NCBI GenBank assembly: GCA_026182355.1
Contig: JAPFBL010000376.1
Location: 1-64,000, forward strand
Source of the DNA: Hermatobates lingyangjiaoensis
Taxonomy: Eukaryota > Arthropoda > Insecta > Hemiptera > Hermatobatidae
Length of the DNA stretch: 64,000 nucleotides
Reading direction: 5' to 3'
Position numbers and translations under genes: made by a program. The notes under the pieces are model-generated. The model worked only from the letters and a program-made list of their open reading frames with translations. It was not told the origin of the DNA and searched no databases. The stretch's first letter is position 1. Each line of letters opens with the position of its first letter. Shown here piece by piece: positions 44,925-60,226 of this stretch.

Positions 44925-47900
44925 GTTAGTTTCAAGTCTTTTAAGAAGAATGGTCCTATTTTTATTTGCGAAAAGTAATGTGAAAGGAACTTTCTTTTTT
45001 TTTCAGTGAGGTTAGTTTGCAGGGTGTTGAAAGTAGACAGAAAAGTTCGAACGAAGTAAAAAATGATTCTATAGGTTATATGTCAATTTTATTTTTACCG
45101 TATTATAATTTTTATTACGAATTTATTATATTTGTACCCTTTGTAGATATAGAAGATTCAAAAAATGTACTAGATCTGGAAACTAATGAACCTGACAAAA
45201 TGATACCACAAATGTAAATCTTCTATACTTCATATATTTGGCTTTGTTTTGTTTCTGAATTTAATTGTATTTTTACCTTCCAGAAGTGACTGTGATCCAA
45301 TTCAGCATGAATTCTTGCTACCCAGGCTCGTGTCTTGTGGCTCAACTCCACAAATTGCCAGGTTCACTACTGTTAATTAGTCTAGTGTTCCGTTAATAAA
45401 GCCTATTAATCTGATCCAAGCCCCAGAGAATCATAAGAATTATGGATCCCATATGAAGATTTGACATGTTTTTATCTTGAGCGTATTAAACTCTAAATAC
45501 TAATTTGTAATTGAAAACCAGGTTCTTTATATCTCTGGAATTGAGAATATCATTTAATATATAGTGAAGTGATTTATGAGCTATTTAAGGTAGTTATGTA
45601 TTGAGTTAAAGCAAAATGAATAATAGAACTTGTGCGATTAAATAAAGAAAACAACCGTAACAAAGATTTCAATGGAAAGGAAAGCCCAGTGGGAATTATT
45701 GTTTCTTTCATTCACAACTGTCTTATCATATCAAAAAAAAGCAAGCTTGGTTAATAGGGTTAACTATGTTATTTTAATAAATTATAAAAAAGTGCTATAG
45801 TTAACTATTTTTTTCACAGTACTGACGTTTCTAAAAGAAAACTTATTGAATCAGATGGTGAATCAATGGAAAGTAAAAAACTAAAAGTTGATTTCGAATT
45901 AAATTGTTACGATAATGATGGAAATACTCCTATCAGTGCTCGGATATGGTAAGTACTTACAAATATAGAAAATTACAATACTTAAGTAAGTAATTACTTA
46001 AGTTATAATTAAATGATGATTAAATCTAACTTTTATGGTTATGTATTTATTATAACACTCTTAAGTTAGTTAAAAATAGCAATATTTCCTATACTTATCC
46101 CATAAATCAGAACAGTTGATTTAGGGATATCAAGACGTCTTTTTAACAACTCTTTATAACAGCTTTATAGTTGGTTTTTTGATAAGATTTGTAAAATTAA
46201 TTAATATGTAAGAGTGATATATTTATTTTAACTACAGTAATTACTCCTTTCATTTTGCAAAAATTCCACCAGTTATATAAGCAAATCCTGTAGCCTCCAG
46301 TTATTATTTCAGTTTATACCTTAATTTCTTCATACAACTGAAGTGAAATATGCTTAATTTCTGTATATTTCGCCAGCTATAAGTGACAGAATAGTGCATT
46401 TAAATAAAATTTGGTTCTACTTTTAATTTTTCTAGTCTTACCTCCATGATAAGGAAAGTTCTTTAATGCCCAGACTTGAATATCTTTTGAAACCTCATCG
46501 TTCCATACACACTATTTAGCTTTTATTATATTTATCTTCAAGGTAAATAATTTCATAAAACAGAATATGTCCCAGTGCATCAAAAGTCCCCGATAGCTCT
46601 TAAAAGTGGAAGTTTATTTATTAATTTAATTGTGTGTTCTTTTTGTTCAATTTGCAATGTGCTTCTATAAATAAAAAAAGTAATGACTTATAACCATTCT
46701 GTCGAATAAATCAAGGCTATTTTCACACAGCATGATCGATTTAAAATTTTGAAAAGTGTATATCGTATTTCTTTCTTACAGCATTATTAAAACTGTTTGG
46801 ATAAATAATAAGCTATTAATAATTTTATCTGTAATATATATATATTAGTGTATATTGGCAGCAGATTTTCTTGTAAACATATTTTATTAAAGTAGACTGC
46901 AGCTTCCGCATTTACGACTTTTTTGCTCGTGTTCATAATCTGTTTAATAATGATATATACCTGAAGATGATTTCTGAGAAAATCGAAAGCTTGTAAGTGT
47001 AAAAATATAATATTATTGATTAAGCTAAAAGATTATTTCTTTGATGTCTCTGGGACAACTCCTCCATGAAATCACTCCCTACCAGAAAAAACTAGTAAGA
47101 AAACTAGAGAAAACGAGCAAAAAAGTCGTAAATGCGGAAGCTGCCGTCTACTTTAATAATTATATATATATATATATATGGAAATCTGAAAAATGACAAT
47201 GATCTTTCAACCAAAAGAAGTGGTGTTCGTCAGTATATTTAACAAGTTGTGAATTTTTTTTTTTTATCGATGAAAACGATAGTCCTATTTCTGTGATCTT
47301 TTTACTTCAAGCAAATTGTTTGCCTAGTAAAAACAAAAAGTTTAAATTAATTGTTTAAATGTAAAAGTGGTATTCTAAATCACAATTTCAAAAAGAGTTC
47401 CTCATATTTGTCAAGGTCATTTTGGCAATTTTCTTTTGTTGTTACTAAAAATACATATTTATGTGTGCCTTAGTGATTTGGAAGTAGCATTTAGTGATTC
47501 GTTGCGAAAGAAAAATCAGCTTATCCCACCGTGGTTTGACGTTGATTTGCATTCTCAAGTTTATTGTGACATCTTGTTTGTATATATATATAATATTAAA
47601 TGAAACGATACCACGAAATAAATGAACTAGATTCACAACAAGAACACACATAAAAGAAACCACTGGAACTCACTACTATATTTCGATTATATCATCATCA
47701 GAAAGATAGATGTGTCGCTCTAGAGTCAGGTGACGACTATGTCGGTATATATATAAAAAAAGATTTCGCATAAACACGTGAAATAACAATCAATGATCAA
47801 ACCACAATATGACGATGGGAAAACAAGACTAAGATCTTTCAACCGTAACAAGCGGTTTTCATCAGAAAACAGAGTTAGGTTTTTGACTCTGACGAAGATC

Positions 47901-50900
47901 GCGTCTTGATTGAAAGATCTTTGTCTTTTTCCCCATTTCTCAGAGTTACAGTTTCTTACTGTACTCATTTGTTTTCCCAAATATCTCTTTCTGGACATTA
48001 GTCCTTTCCTGCGCTTTCACCCTTTTAAAATACCACTCTTCTCAACCCCTCGCCAGATGTGTCGTGCATCTAGTGTTTCAGTTGGTTTTTTGACTCTGAC
48101 GAAGACTGGTTGTTACGGTTGAAAGATCTTAGTTTTGTTTTCCCATCTTCATATTGTGGTTTGATCATTGATATATATATCTATATAGCAATAAATTAAA
48201 TGGGGTTCTGTCATTTTTCTAGGAAGAAATCAAATTCTAAATGCCGAGCTTTCGCTTTTTATTAAAAAACTTTTTCATAAGTAGAAGTAAGAATTTCTTG
48301 AATAGGAAAACCCATGAAACATAAGAAACTGAGTTTTATAGTTAACATTGATAGTTCTACAGCAGTGTTTCCCAAACTTTTTCGAGTGACCGCCCCCTTG
48401 GGCCATAAACCTGTAACTCAACACCCTTGAATAATAATCAGATTCCGAGACTAAATAACCAAATGAGTAATCTTTCAATAATTAAATTAAAATAATTACT
48501 AATCAAATATTTATTTACAATCCAATAGATGTATTGTTTCATAGCATATGTGTGCAAAAGAATTAATACACTATAAAAGAAACTTAGGTGAGAATATACT
48601 TTTAACATAAAAATGAATTATCAAAACAAATAATTTTAAGAAACCGTTTCCTAGAAGTTTACATGTCGTGTTTTTAGAAATCATATTGCATGAATATTTT
48701 CAATTTATGGAAATAGAATCCCCGCTCCTTTTTGTATTACCGCCCACTTTGGGAAACACTGTTCTACAGTAATGTGGACTCCCATGGTGTTTCCTATGCC
48801 TTACTTCGGTTTTATATAAAACAAACGTTGGCTGTTAAGGATTTGATTTGAACCTGGAAAATTTACTTGAGTCTCAATTTATTTAAATAACAAATAAATT
48901 GTGAACACCCTTATTAGTTATCATTCATAGATTCCCTGAACATTTACGTTTTAATATATAGGGAAACCAGCTATGTACTTGTCCAGAAATTTGTGCAAGT
49001 TCTCCAATGCAGAAACGGAAACCTGTATAATCCCAAATATCGTATACTTTCTTCATGAGTTAATTATAGGACCACTTCCTGAGCTTTCTCATAATGTTTA
49101 TGTTTTTTCCTAATGATAATAACTTATGTAATAAAGTAATTAAAAAGACTCCTTGAGAACTGGGATTTAAAAAATTCTGAGTAAATATAGTCATCCATAT
49201 AATCAAAAGAAAGGTATTGTCTGTACATTGTTTAGAACTAACTCATTTCAAGTTATCTTTACATTTGGTACATTAGAGATACTCAATCTACCCTCAGAAA
49301 AATTTCTGTCTGTTTATCCGCAAATTTTGTTACAAGTAAACTCAGCCACCATACCGCATAAACTAGCTGAAACTTTGACAGTAGACTTGTGTATGTGTAA
49401 CTTCAAATCTAAGATTTGAATGGATTGGAAATTCAACGTAGGAACGGATATGTAGCCGTAGATGTAGACTCTGTTTGCCTAGCTACTCAGACATTTTTAT
49501 TTTGAAAATATACAGGTGTAGCAATTATAGGTAAAATCTACTATTGTTAATTGATTTTAATTTCGTTTTCGTTTAAGCTCCCAGCAAGAGCTTATTGACA
49601 AGATGTTTCCAGGATTTTAAGATCTCCCAAAGTATTCAGAATAACTGCCTTTGTGAGCGAGCAATTCTAACCTCTACAAATTAGCTCAGGAAAGAACTTA
49701 CAAGTCATTAAACAGAGTGATTAGTGATGAGGAAGCAGTTCATTATCCAATGGAATTTCTTTACTCTGTCACTGTTCCTTGACTGCTTTTGATTTAAAAC
49801 TTAAGGTAGGGGCACCAATCATGCTGTTACGAAACTTGAGTGCCCCAAAAATGTGCAACGGGACACGGCTCTGAATTCGTGCTTTGCACAAATACGTCAT
49901 ATAGGCTAATATCATGACTGGTTGTGGTACTGGGGAGTCAGTGTTTATACCATGCATATCGTTGATAACTAGCAACTGTCCCTTTCAATTCAAACAGGTA
50001 CAATTTCCCGTCGGCGTCTGTTTCGCAATAACGGTAAATAAGTCGCAAAGGCCAAATCCTGTCTACGGCAGAAATTGAAGTGAGTGAGACCAAATGTTTC
50101 TCACATGATCAACTGTATGTTGGTTGCTCAAGAGTTAGAGGTTCCAGCTTTCTGTTCTTCCATTCACCTGATGGACAGACAGCTAATGTGGTTTATATAG
50201 AGGCACACACTTAACAAGTGAACAGTCACTTTAGCACTTACTTAATACTGTGCTAATAAATATGTTTTTTTCCTATTCTATAATTCTTCCAATAATAATT
50301 TGAAATACCACGTATCATCTCTGAATTTTTATAAAATACCTGTCAAATACGGGCACGTCTGCTAGTATATATATAAGTTTATACATCGAATTTCTCAGGC
50401 AAGAGATTATGAATGTCTGTTCATTTTAATAAAACGTGGCTTACGGAAAATTTGCTACCTATCTAACCATATGTATATATATATATATATATGATCAAAC
50501 AACAATAAGAAATGGGAAAACAAGTCTAAGATCTTTCAACCGTAACAAGTGGTCTTCAACCGTAGCAAACGAAGACCGCTTGTTACGGTTGAAAGATCTT
50601 AAGTCTTGTTTTCCCATTTCTTATTGTGGTTTGATCATTGATTGTTATTTCACGGTTTATGTGAAATCTTTATATATATATATTAAAAAATCGTGAAGAT
50701 TTTATGAATCATATTATTATATTTTGTTATTATTTTTTAATTATATTTAATTAATAATAATACCATTTTAGTTCCAGGAGTGAAAAATGTCTTAATCCTA
50801 TTATACCATCTGAAGAGCAAAGCATCGATGTTGAAATAACAGATAGCGAAAAAATAAAAGGTATTGATTCAAATTAGGATACATTTATGCAATCAGGAAT

Positions 50901-53900
50901 TTAAATTATTTATTTAATGCTTATTTTTCGGTTATAGATGTTAGTGGAAAGAGCACACCTAGTTTGCCCTCAACTGAATCTCCTAGGTCTTCACTATCTC
51001 TTTCAACTGTTTGTAACAATTTTTTTTTTATTTATTATTTAGACTTTTTAGTAAAGAAATATTTTGTTTTTAGAATAAATGATTTTGTTAAACATTGAAA
51101 TAAGTTTTAAAATTCTTTGCATTTTAGTTTCATTTATTCTCTATGTGGAAAATACAATGAAGGATTTATTGTGTTTAGGTTAAGATTTTGAAAAAAAAAA
51201 CCTTAGTCATATTAAAATAGTTTATCATCATCAAAAACTAAAAGACTTATAATCATCAAATTGCTAATATATAAGTCCTGGTAGTTGTACCCAAGATATG
51301 GAACTGCAAGCTCAGAACAAATATTCCACTTTCTGATGAGGTATTTATGTGACAAATTTTGGTTTTTTGCGAATGGGTAAAAGTCGTTCTTACGATTTTG
51401 ATCCAAATGGTTGTTGGTTCTGAAGTTTTAGTTAATATTTAATATTTATAGAGTGCTTCAGGGTCAAAACTTTTAACAACTGTTCTGGAATACGATATAC
51501 TGAAATGGCTCTTGGTTAATATGAATGGTAAACAAAAAGCTGTAAAATAGAGATAATAAATAGTGTAATTAATGCAACTTGTATATATTTAATGTAAGTA
51601 GATTAGGTTAGGTTGCAGTGGTAGCCCCACAAGACAACACACGTAGCTACGTGTGTTTCTACACTATTGGCCCCTTGTGATACCACACAATAAAGATTGA
51701 TTCTACAGTGGGAGTCCTAAATTTTGCCTAATTCAAGTGTGTTTTGAGTAGGGATCTTTAACGAGTACCTGACATCGTACAGGTTCGGGACCGACGGTTT
51801 AACGTCCTTCTCCGAGGGACGACGTGCTCAGATTTATTCACCTTCCGCATGAATAAATCGAGGGCCAGGTGGGGATCGAAACCCGGCCCTATTAATTTTG
51901 AGGTGAGTACGTTAACCACTGAGCTAACCTGACCCCCTAATATAAGTAACAGTTAATGAATAGATTCTTCGTAAGTGAAGTTCACTTCTATGTCAAGTAC
52001 CTATCAGGTATATCAAAATGTAAACAAATTCAAATGAAATCAGATCCGAACAGACAGCATTCTTTAAAAACTGGAAGAAATCCGAATACAAACTAGACGG
52101 TATGACTCAATTTAAATATTTCAACCGTTAAAAGGGTCGAAAATATTGAAAGCGAGTCCTAGTGTCTCGTGTTCATTCGTGTTTCTTTCTGTTTTTAAAA
52201 TAAAATGTAAACAAATACGTAACTATTTCTAAATCTTTATATTTTGTCTATGCAGTTTGAGATACACTCTAATGGCTATACGCCTCTGAATCTGGATCAA
52301 TCCTTACATTTATGATAATAAAGTGAATGTGGAGGGAAATTTAGGAATGATAAAGTAAGTACTTTAAAAAGGCCTCCAATTGAGTAACCGGAGGCTCATC
52401 TTTCCTGTACTCCTTATGCATTTTGAGTCTTGTTTCCTTGGGCTGTTAAGCTAACTTTTTCAGAAACCATCTTCCTCTTGATTTGCTTTACTTGAGGTTG
52501 TCACCTGTAGCATTATGAAGTGGGTCAACATTTACTGCAACTATTTTTGATATTATATTAGAAATACGTAAAACCGTCAAACCTCGTTAGATGATCTTGG
52601 AGTCGTTGGAGGGCTTTCGGGCGTTGTCCAAACCTCAAAGTTTGTTGCGATCGAAGATGGATGGATGGGTGGCTTTGGAAAACAAACAAAACCATTTTTA
52701 TCAGTTTCCTCATCACAGTGATATCAGCGAATACTCCAAAAATACTATACTCCTCTAGCAAATGTTTTATTTCCACATCAATTTATGACTTAATTATTTA
52801 ATGCCTCTCGTATAAATGAATTTTTTAGACTTTTTTATTATTTTTTTCAGAATACTGACAAAGATTTAGAGGAAAATCCTTATAAAATTATAGAAAAACT
52901 AAAATTGGAAAATGCTGAATTACGGAAAAAGATTGAGTCTTTAATGCAGACCAATACAAGAAATGTAAGTATGCATCTGTTAACTAGTATAAGCATTTGC
53001 AATGAAGATTGATACTACTAAATAGGTATTTAAATCAAATTGCTTAAATTTTAAGTGTTAATTTGTGATTGTTTAAAAACGTCTAACTCCGTTCGTTGAG
53101 TATGTTTGATGAGTTAAAGATTCCTTCTCTTGGGGAGAAAAAAACTTTCAACGAGTTAAGAGGTTTTTAAACAATTATGATAGGGCTCCGTACTAAGGAG
53201 CGGTGTCCGGACACTGCGGAGCATTCTCCACCCACAAATTATTATTTATATAAAATATTGTTATATTGTGAAGGTATTAGAAATAAAAAGAACTTAGAGG
53301 TTTCATTTTTATTTTCATATTTACAGATTTTCGTTTCACTCAGTATCTATAATACGTATATAAAGAAAAACAAGAAATTCTTTGTTGTAATACACATTAG
53401 ATGATCAAATAGATGTCAACATATCATGTTTCATTAAAATATCACAATCATTTTTAAAAGTAAACATATGGCTTACATAACCTGCTGACGGCATGACAAA
53501 TTAACCAGTGAATATATCTTTTGTCCGAAGTCACTACCATCGTCCTGAGAGAGGTCCCCAGAAGCCCGGAACCCGGTTTCTGCGGTTCACCCTAGCTAAG
53601 GGACGGGCCTGATAATGATTGAGCTGTTGTATTTGTAGATGAGTTGGAAAATATATATAATGTAGATTTTATCATTTTTTAATACATTTTGTTGATGTTT
53701 GAGTTACTCAAATTTTTGAGCAGTCCATCTTCAGGAGAAAAGAGAATGAGAAACCAAGAATGCTGTGGACTCAAAGGCAAATAACCCAGGTTATTTGGTC
53801 TCCCACTCTCCATTCTCCTGAAGAAAGATTGCCCGAAAATTTGAGTTTGTTTGTGTGTTTCTTTATTCTGTATGTTTTTCTTTATCAATTTTGAACTTGT

Positions 53901-56900
53901 GTTAATATATATTTATATATAAAAAGATTTCACATAAACACGTAAAATAACAATCATTGTGGTTTGATCATTGATTATATTTATATATATAAGAAAATAA
54001 CCATAGGAAGCTACATATTATTGAATCGTTAAGTATAAAAGAGAAGAAGTCAAACCTTAACGATCAGACTACTTGCTTTTCTAGAATTTTAAAGTTACAT
54101 ACGTGAAAAGAACATAAGAACTAGATAGCATAATTAATGTTGTGTAAGTTTGATGTAGTGTAATTAGAAGTGGTTTAAGGAAAACCTGTTGATACAAAGT
54201 TATGTTTAGCTTTGATGTAAATTTTGAACTGTTTTAATTCGTTTTAATAATGGTTTAGTAGTTAATGTTATTGTGAATTAAGTTAGTTTATGATTTTCAT
54301 TGATAATGGTCTATGTAGTCCGAAACGTTGGATCCCTTGTAAATATCAAAAAAATCATTTTGTGAACTGGTTTACATGTTACCAATGAAGTGGAAGACTC
54401 ATATAAGACATTAAAATCATTAGTTGTGCAATCCGTAATTGTGTGGTATTTACTCATTCTGAGGTAAAATGGATAAACCAACAAAAGTCTCCACACAAAT
54501 GAAGTTTTATTCAACGCGTTTCGAACACTTTGTGTTCATCATCAGGAAGACACCAAGGATGTGGTACTGACTTGTGGGTCAAGTGAAGTGAGTTTCCTAC
54601 TAGTTGTTTTCACTTGACCAACCCGTCAGTACCATATCCTTGGTGTCTTCCTGATGATGAACACAAAGTGTTCGAAACGCGTTGAATAAAACTTCATTTG
54701 TGTAGAGACTTTTGTTGGTTTATCCATTTTACCTCAGAATCATATAAGATAATTATAGGAGGTATGTAGGAAACATATAAGGTTAGAAAAAAACAAGGTA
54801 TTTAACGAAATGTGTTTAAAAGGTCTGCTCCCAAAGTATTCTAATATATATATATAACTAATTAAGTTAAATATATTATTTATATTTGTCAATTTCAAAA
54901 AACGTTTTATTTTAAGATGAATATCAAAACATCAGATGAAGTTTCAAATTACTGTGATCAGTTGTTGTGTTCAATAAAAACTAAATATTCGGAAGCAAGG
55001 AAAGAGGTTGTCTCTCTTGCCATCGAACAGGTATTATCACCCCTATATGGACATTCAATCTTACTTTCCTCATGAAGTAAACAAATAATTTTATTTTCAG
55101 TTTTACCTCCAGCCTTCTAGTATATCAGAGAAACGTTCACCTTCGTCATCTGGACATTTAGCAGACATATCTACTGATTCACTTTCAAGGTTATATTAAA
55201 GTTTATTTTCTAATGACACTTTTATTTCATTTTAAAATACATATGATGGGGAATTTTCAAAAATTACGCCTCCACACAAAACAACTAGTGTTCTTTTTTT
55301 GAATTTTCAACTAAAAATACATGCATATCTATGAGCTTTAAGAACATACGAGAGAATTATTTAAAATTGAATACATTATATGAATATTGAATAGCACTAT
55401 TAAGTTTTTAACAAGGGGTGTATTATGAAAATTGACTTAATTAATCCTGAGTCTTAATAAAACATGGTAATGTAATGAATCGTGAACCAATTTATAACTA
55501 ACAGCTTTTTTTTTGTAATTACCTGCACTGTTGAGGGTGTTATTGGAACAGGGGCCTAGGAAGGACTTTTGGTGTCAAGAAGTGTTGGTAAGTGTGAGAG
55601 GTGATTTGGAGGAATGTATGAAGTATTAACAGGTTTATTTACCTAACTGTACATGGAACACATGGCTGTTTATAAGAGGAAACAAATCTTTCAAATTATA
55701 TAAAAAGGTCAATAAATTTTTGGATAATTTGTTATTTGTTTGTTCGTGAAGAACACTAAGTGTTCGAAACGCGTTAGTTTTGACGTAAAACTCTTTTTTT
55801 GTGTTGAGACGTAATTTTTAAAATTCCCTGTCATGAGTAAATACCACGCTATATAAGATTCCTCAAATAATGAATTAAAATATTTATTGTAGGGTAAAAA
55901 TCTAATGAAATGGTCTCCACATATAAAAATTTAATGTTATAAACAACGCGTTTCGAACACGTAGTGTTCTTCCTCAGGCATAAACTAAAAAACACAATGA
56001 CACCAGAGAGTTATCTATAGTACAAAGTAAATAAGTACAAAAATTAATATAAAATAAAATAAAGCTTTTTAGTTAATGCCTGAGGAAGAACACTACGTGT
56101 TCGAAACCGTTGTTTATTTCATTAAATTTTTATATGTGGAGACCATTTCATTAGATTTTTACCCTACAATGAGTAAATAAATACCACATAATAACTGATT
56201 GCACTACATTAGAAATAAAATATGTATGTTTTCAGTGGATCAGTGACGGATTTCGCTGCATATATATATTTACTTATATTTTATATGTTCCTTGGTATAT
56301 ACCTGGGGAAGTGAAAAGTCCTCAAGATTGTTATAATAGCTTTATTCTTCTGCACCTCCTTTCTGTTTATGGTAGTTTTCGAATACGTCTCAAACATTTT
56401 ACTGATCGATAACAGTAAACTACTATTTTACTACTTTCACAGTGTAATTTCAACGAAGTGATATATTTAATCCTAATGCATGTTGAATATTGAAATTCAT
56501 AAACTGCTTTTGGTTCGAAGGTAGTATGCTACTTACATATTAAGATGGTTCAAAACGAAAATTAGAAACCATATGTGTGAGTTTTTAATTTTTCTAAGTT
56601 TCTCTATCTATATTGAACTGGGGTGGTTCAATATATTTCGGGTAGTATTTTCATCAAAAACATGTAATTATACGGCATGAATTTTAATAAACATAAAAAA
56701 TTTTACTGATAATTTCCATTTCTCATACCCTTGCTATGAGTCAAGTTGGTATTTGTCACGATAAATGTGCCATACTAACAAAATCGTAACTTAAAAAACT
56801 TGTCAAGGGCAGTCATTATTAAAGTTGTACATATTTTTAAGCACTCAACGGTCTTTATTTCCGCCTATGTATGAGAAGAAAACAGGACACATTATTTTAT

Positions 56901-59900
56901 ACACCTGATAATCCTGAATTTTAAATAATGAAAAATACGATAATTTGGCCAGAACTGGACGATTTATCAGTAATTTAAATGCAGCTACTTCTGGGAGGTC
57001 GTTTTTTTAAGAAATGAAAAAAATTGTTCTCTTTTGAAGCTATATTTTAATTTTTTTTTATTTGTTATAGTTCTGGTGATAAAAATAGAAAACTTAATTT
57101 GAGAGTCAGTCAGATTTTGAAGCCATTTTCAAACTCTTCCTCATCTAGTTCATCTTCATCTTTAGACAAGAAGCCAGGTACAATAGACGTAATATTTTAT
57201 TTTTAAAATATTCTTAAAGCTTAACAACTTGTAAACTTTGTTAAAATTATCGAGTTGGGATATCTCAAACAATTTTTAAATACCTTTAACGTTATCATAA
57301 CTTCGTTCTAGTAATGTTATTTACAATAGTAGGTTAGGTTGCAGTGACAGTTCCCCACAAGGGAACTTACATAGGCCGAACTTTGTCCCTTTGTGATGTC
57401 ACACAAAATAAGACTGATCCTACATTGAGAGTTCTAAATTTGGCCTTACTCAAGTAATTTTAGGATAGAGATCTTTAACAAGTACCTGTCATTGTACAGC
57501 CTCGTAACTGACGGCGACATTAGTCCTTTCCTGCGCTTTCACCCTTTTAAAATACCACTCTTCCCTCCCACTCTTCTCAACCCCTCACCAGATGTTTTCT
57601 GCATCTAGTGTTTCAGTTCGATTTTTGACTCTGACGAAGACCGCTTGTTACAGTTGAAAGATCTTAGTCTTGTTTTCCCATTTCTTATTGTGGTTTGATC
57701 ATTGATATATATATATATATATATATACTATATAGAAAAACTTGAAATACAAATTATTTAATGCGAGATTGAATATTTTATAACAAATGATGTAGAGGAA
57801 AGATCCTAAGTCTGACTCCCAGCATTACCCGACCTGAAATTCGGGCTGGGTCGGGCTCAAAATGTCAAATATTAAGTTCGGGTCTGCAACCTAAGTTTCC
57901 AGTATATCGTATACTTGGAGCATGTACATAATTTTAAAACTCAAATTTATCGTAATACTCTGGGTCAGGATTGCAAGTTGGAGTTGGACATTATTAATGT
58001 TAATGTATGTGATTATGTTGTAGAGAATGTTGGTACATATAGGTTTGGTTAGGTTGCAGTGGTAGGTAGTTCGACAAAAGGATACAAATAGGGCTAACAT
58101 TGGTCCTTTGTGATATCACTTAATGAACATTCTATATTGGGAGTCCTAAATTTTGCCTAACTCAAATATATATAGAATAGGCTATCTTTTACGTGTACCT
58201 GACATCGTGTGAACTCGGGACCGACAGCTTGACGTCCTCCCCGAGGGATGACCTTCTGCGTAAATAAATCAAGGGCCAGAGTTAGTATTAAACCAAGGGT
58301 CTCCCAGTCCAGAGGCGAGAATATTGCCATTCGGCTAACTTTCTAACATATGTAACATATAATATGTGTAATCGTATAGTAAATATGTTCCAAAAGTTCA
58401 CCCTTAGAGGTTTTCAGCTTCATTGCAGTTCTAGGGTCAGGAAGTATGTCTCATTTGATGTTCGTCACCATTTTCGTTATAATCGTTAGTCTCTTTGCAA
58501 GATTGAATCTTCATTGGAAACATTATATATTTTTACATAATTCAAGTTTATTACAGTAGAGATCTTTAACTAATACTTGAGCGTTATTAAGCAAACACAA
58601 AATTATTGTAATTTTATTTTAATTTAATTAATGTTTAAGTACTTTTTTTATTTAAAGTATGATGGTTGAACCTTCGTAATCCCGCAACCACCGGACCATT
58701 GAAAATTCCGAACTATAGGTGTTCCCCAAAGCACCCTTCTATATATGTACATGTACTCACCCTGGATTATGCTTACAAGTGTAGCTGTAACATTGTTTTA
58801 ATATATGATAGTTGTATTTCATAAAAATATAAATACAGAAGTATGTAGAAAAACACATTAAAAGAATACTTATGGATTTTTTTTACAGTATAGACAAGCA
58901 GGTAAACTGTAAAGAAAATAAACTAGAATAAATCATGACAATAAGTGCTACAGAATTATAGAACATAACGAAATAGTTACAGTACTGTAACTGTACCTGT
59001 GCAACAATGATTTTCACTTGGAATTAAGGAAAATATAAGACGAGGAGAAATAAAACAAAAATTAAGAGTGCACAAGATATGTAGTAAAACTACAGATTTA
59101 AGAAAATGATGAAATTCAAAAAAAAAATTAAAAGAAAATAAAGTAAATACAGTTAATAGAATATTAATCAATAAAGTATATGTAGGTGATGAAATTAAAA
59201 AAAAAATTAAAAGAAAATAAAGTAAATACAGTTAATAGAATATTAATCAATAAAGTATATGTAGGTGATGAAATTAAAAAAAAAATTAAAAGAAAATAAA
59301 GTAAATACAGTTAATAGAATATTAATCAATAAAGTATATGTAGGTTACACTGTGCAACAATCACGGCTTGAGAACCCAGCACAGGTAAATTCAGATACTG
59401 TAACTCCAAGTTACATTACAAACAAAAAATTTGCCGGATTACTCGTGTTGGCGGATGAAAGAATACTGTCTTAAGGAGGTTAACCTGTATTTGATTTAAA
59501 TTACTACCAAAAACAAGTAGCTTTCAGCAGAAGTTCACATTTAATATATATAAATTTAAGGCAGTTATATTTTTTCAAAATTGTCGTTTTATTGGATTAT
59601 TTTAAAATATCATTTTGAATGCGTAAGCATTTTACTTTTCTTTTTGTATCTTTTTACGGTGTTTTTAACTATATATTTATACGGAACGAAGTAACGAGTT
59701 TTTTTGTTCAGTACCTTCTCACAGATTGAAATGTTGTGACACTTTTAGTGTTTACATATTTTTTTATATTTAACTTGAGTTTTCTTCAACTTTTTTTTCA
59801 GAAGTACAAACAAGTTTTCTTGAACCCCATCCAGTTTTCAACAGGCCTCCTAACTGCGTCTGTACTTGTTATTGTGGATCCTACTTTGGTAGTATAAAAC

Positions 59901-60184
59901 AACCAGTCAAGAAGTCTTTACCATACTCTTCACCTGAAACGTCAGTATTCCAAATTAATTTTGAATTTATATAATTATTTAATTCTGACGATTTAAAAAT
60001 ATATTCACATCTTTTCTAGGAACTAAATTTAAATGGTAATTAACAGATTGAACAGAAATAGATGTGTAAAAAAAGTAGATTATACAATTTTTATACATCT
60101 CAGAATACAACCTAACAGATCAGATTGATACCAGAATGTAAGCAAGCTTCTAGGAGACACATATGAGCTTCTTCAGAAGTTCTT

Positions 60185-60226
<42 letters not shown>

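Noticed and set aside
47726..47998. 90-residue minus-strand frame and the facing plus-strand frame at 47910
   Set aside because: Both cover A-family terminal repeats and read through the foldback by chance.
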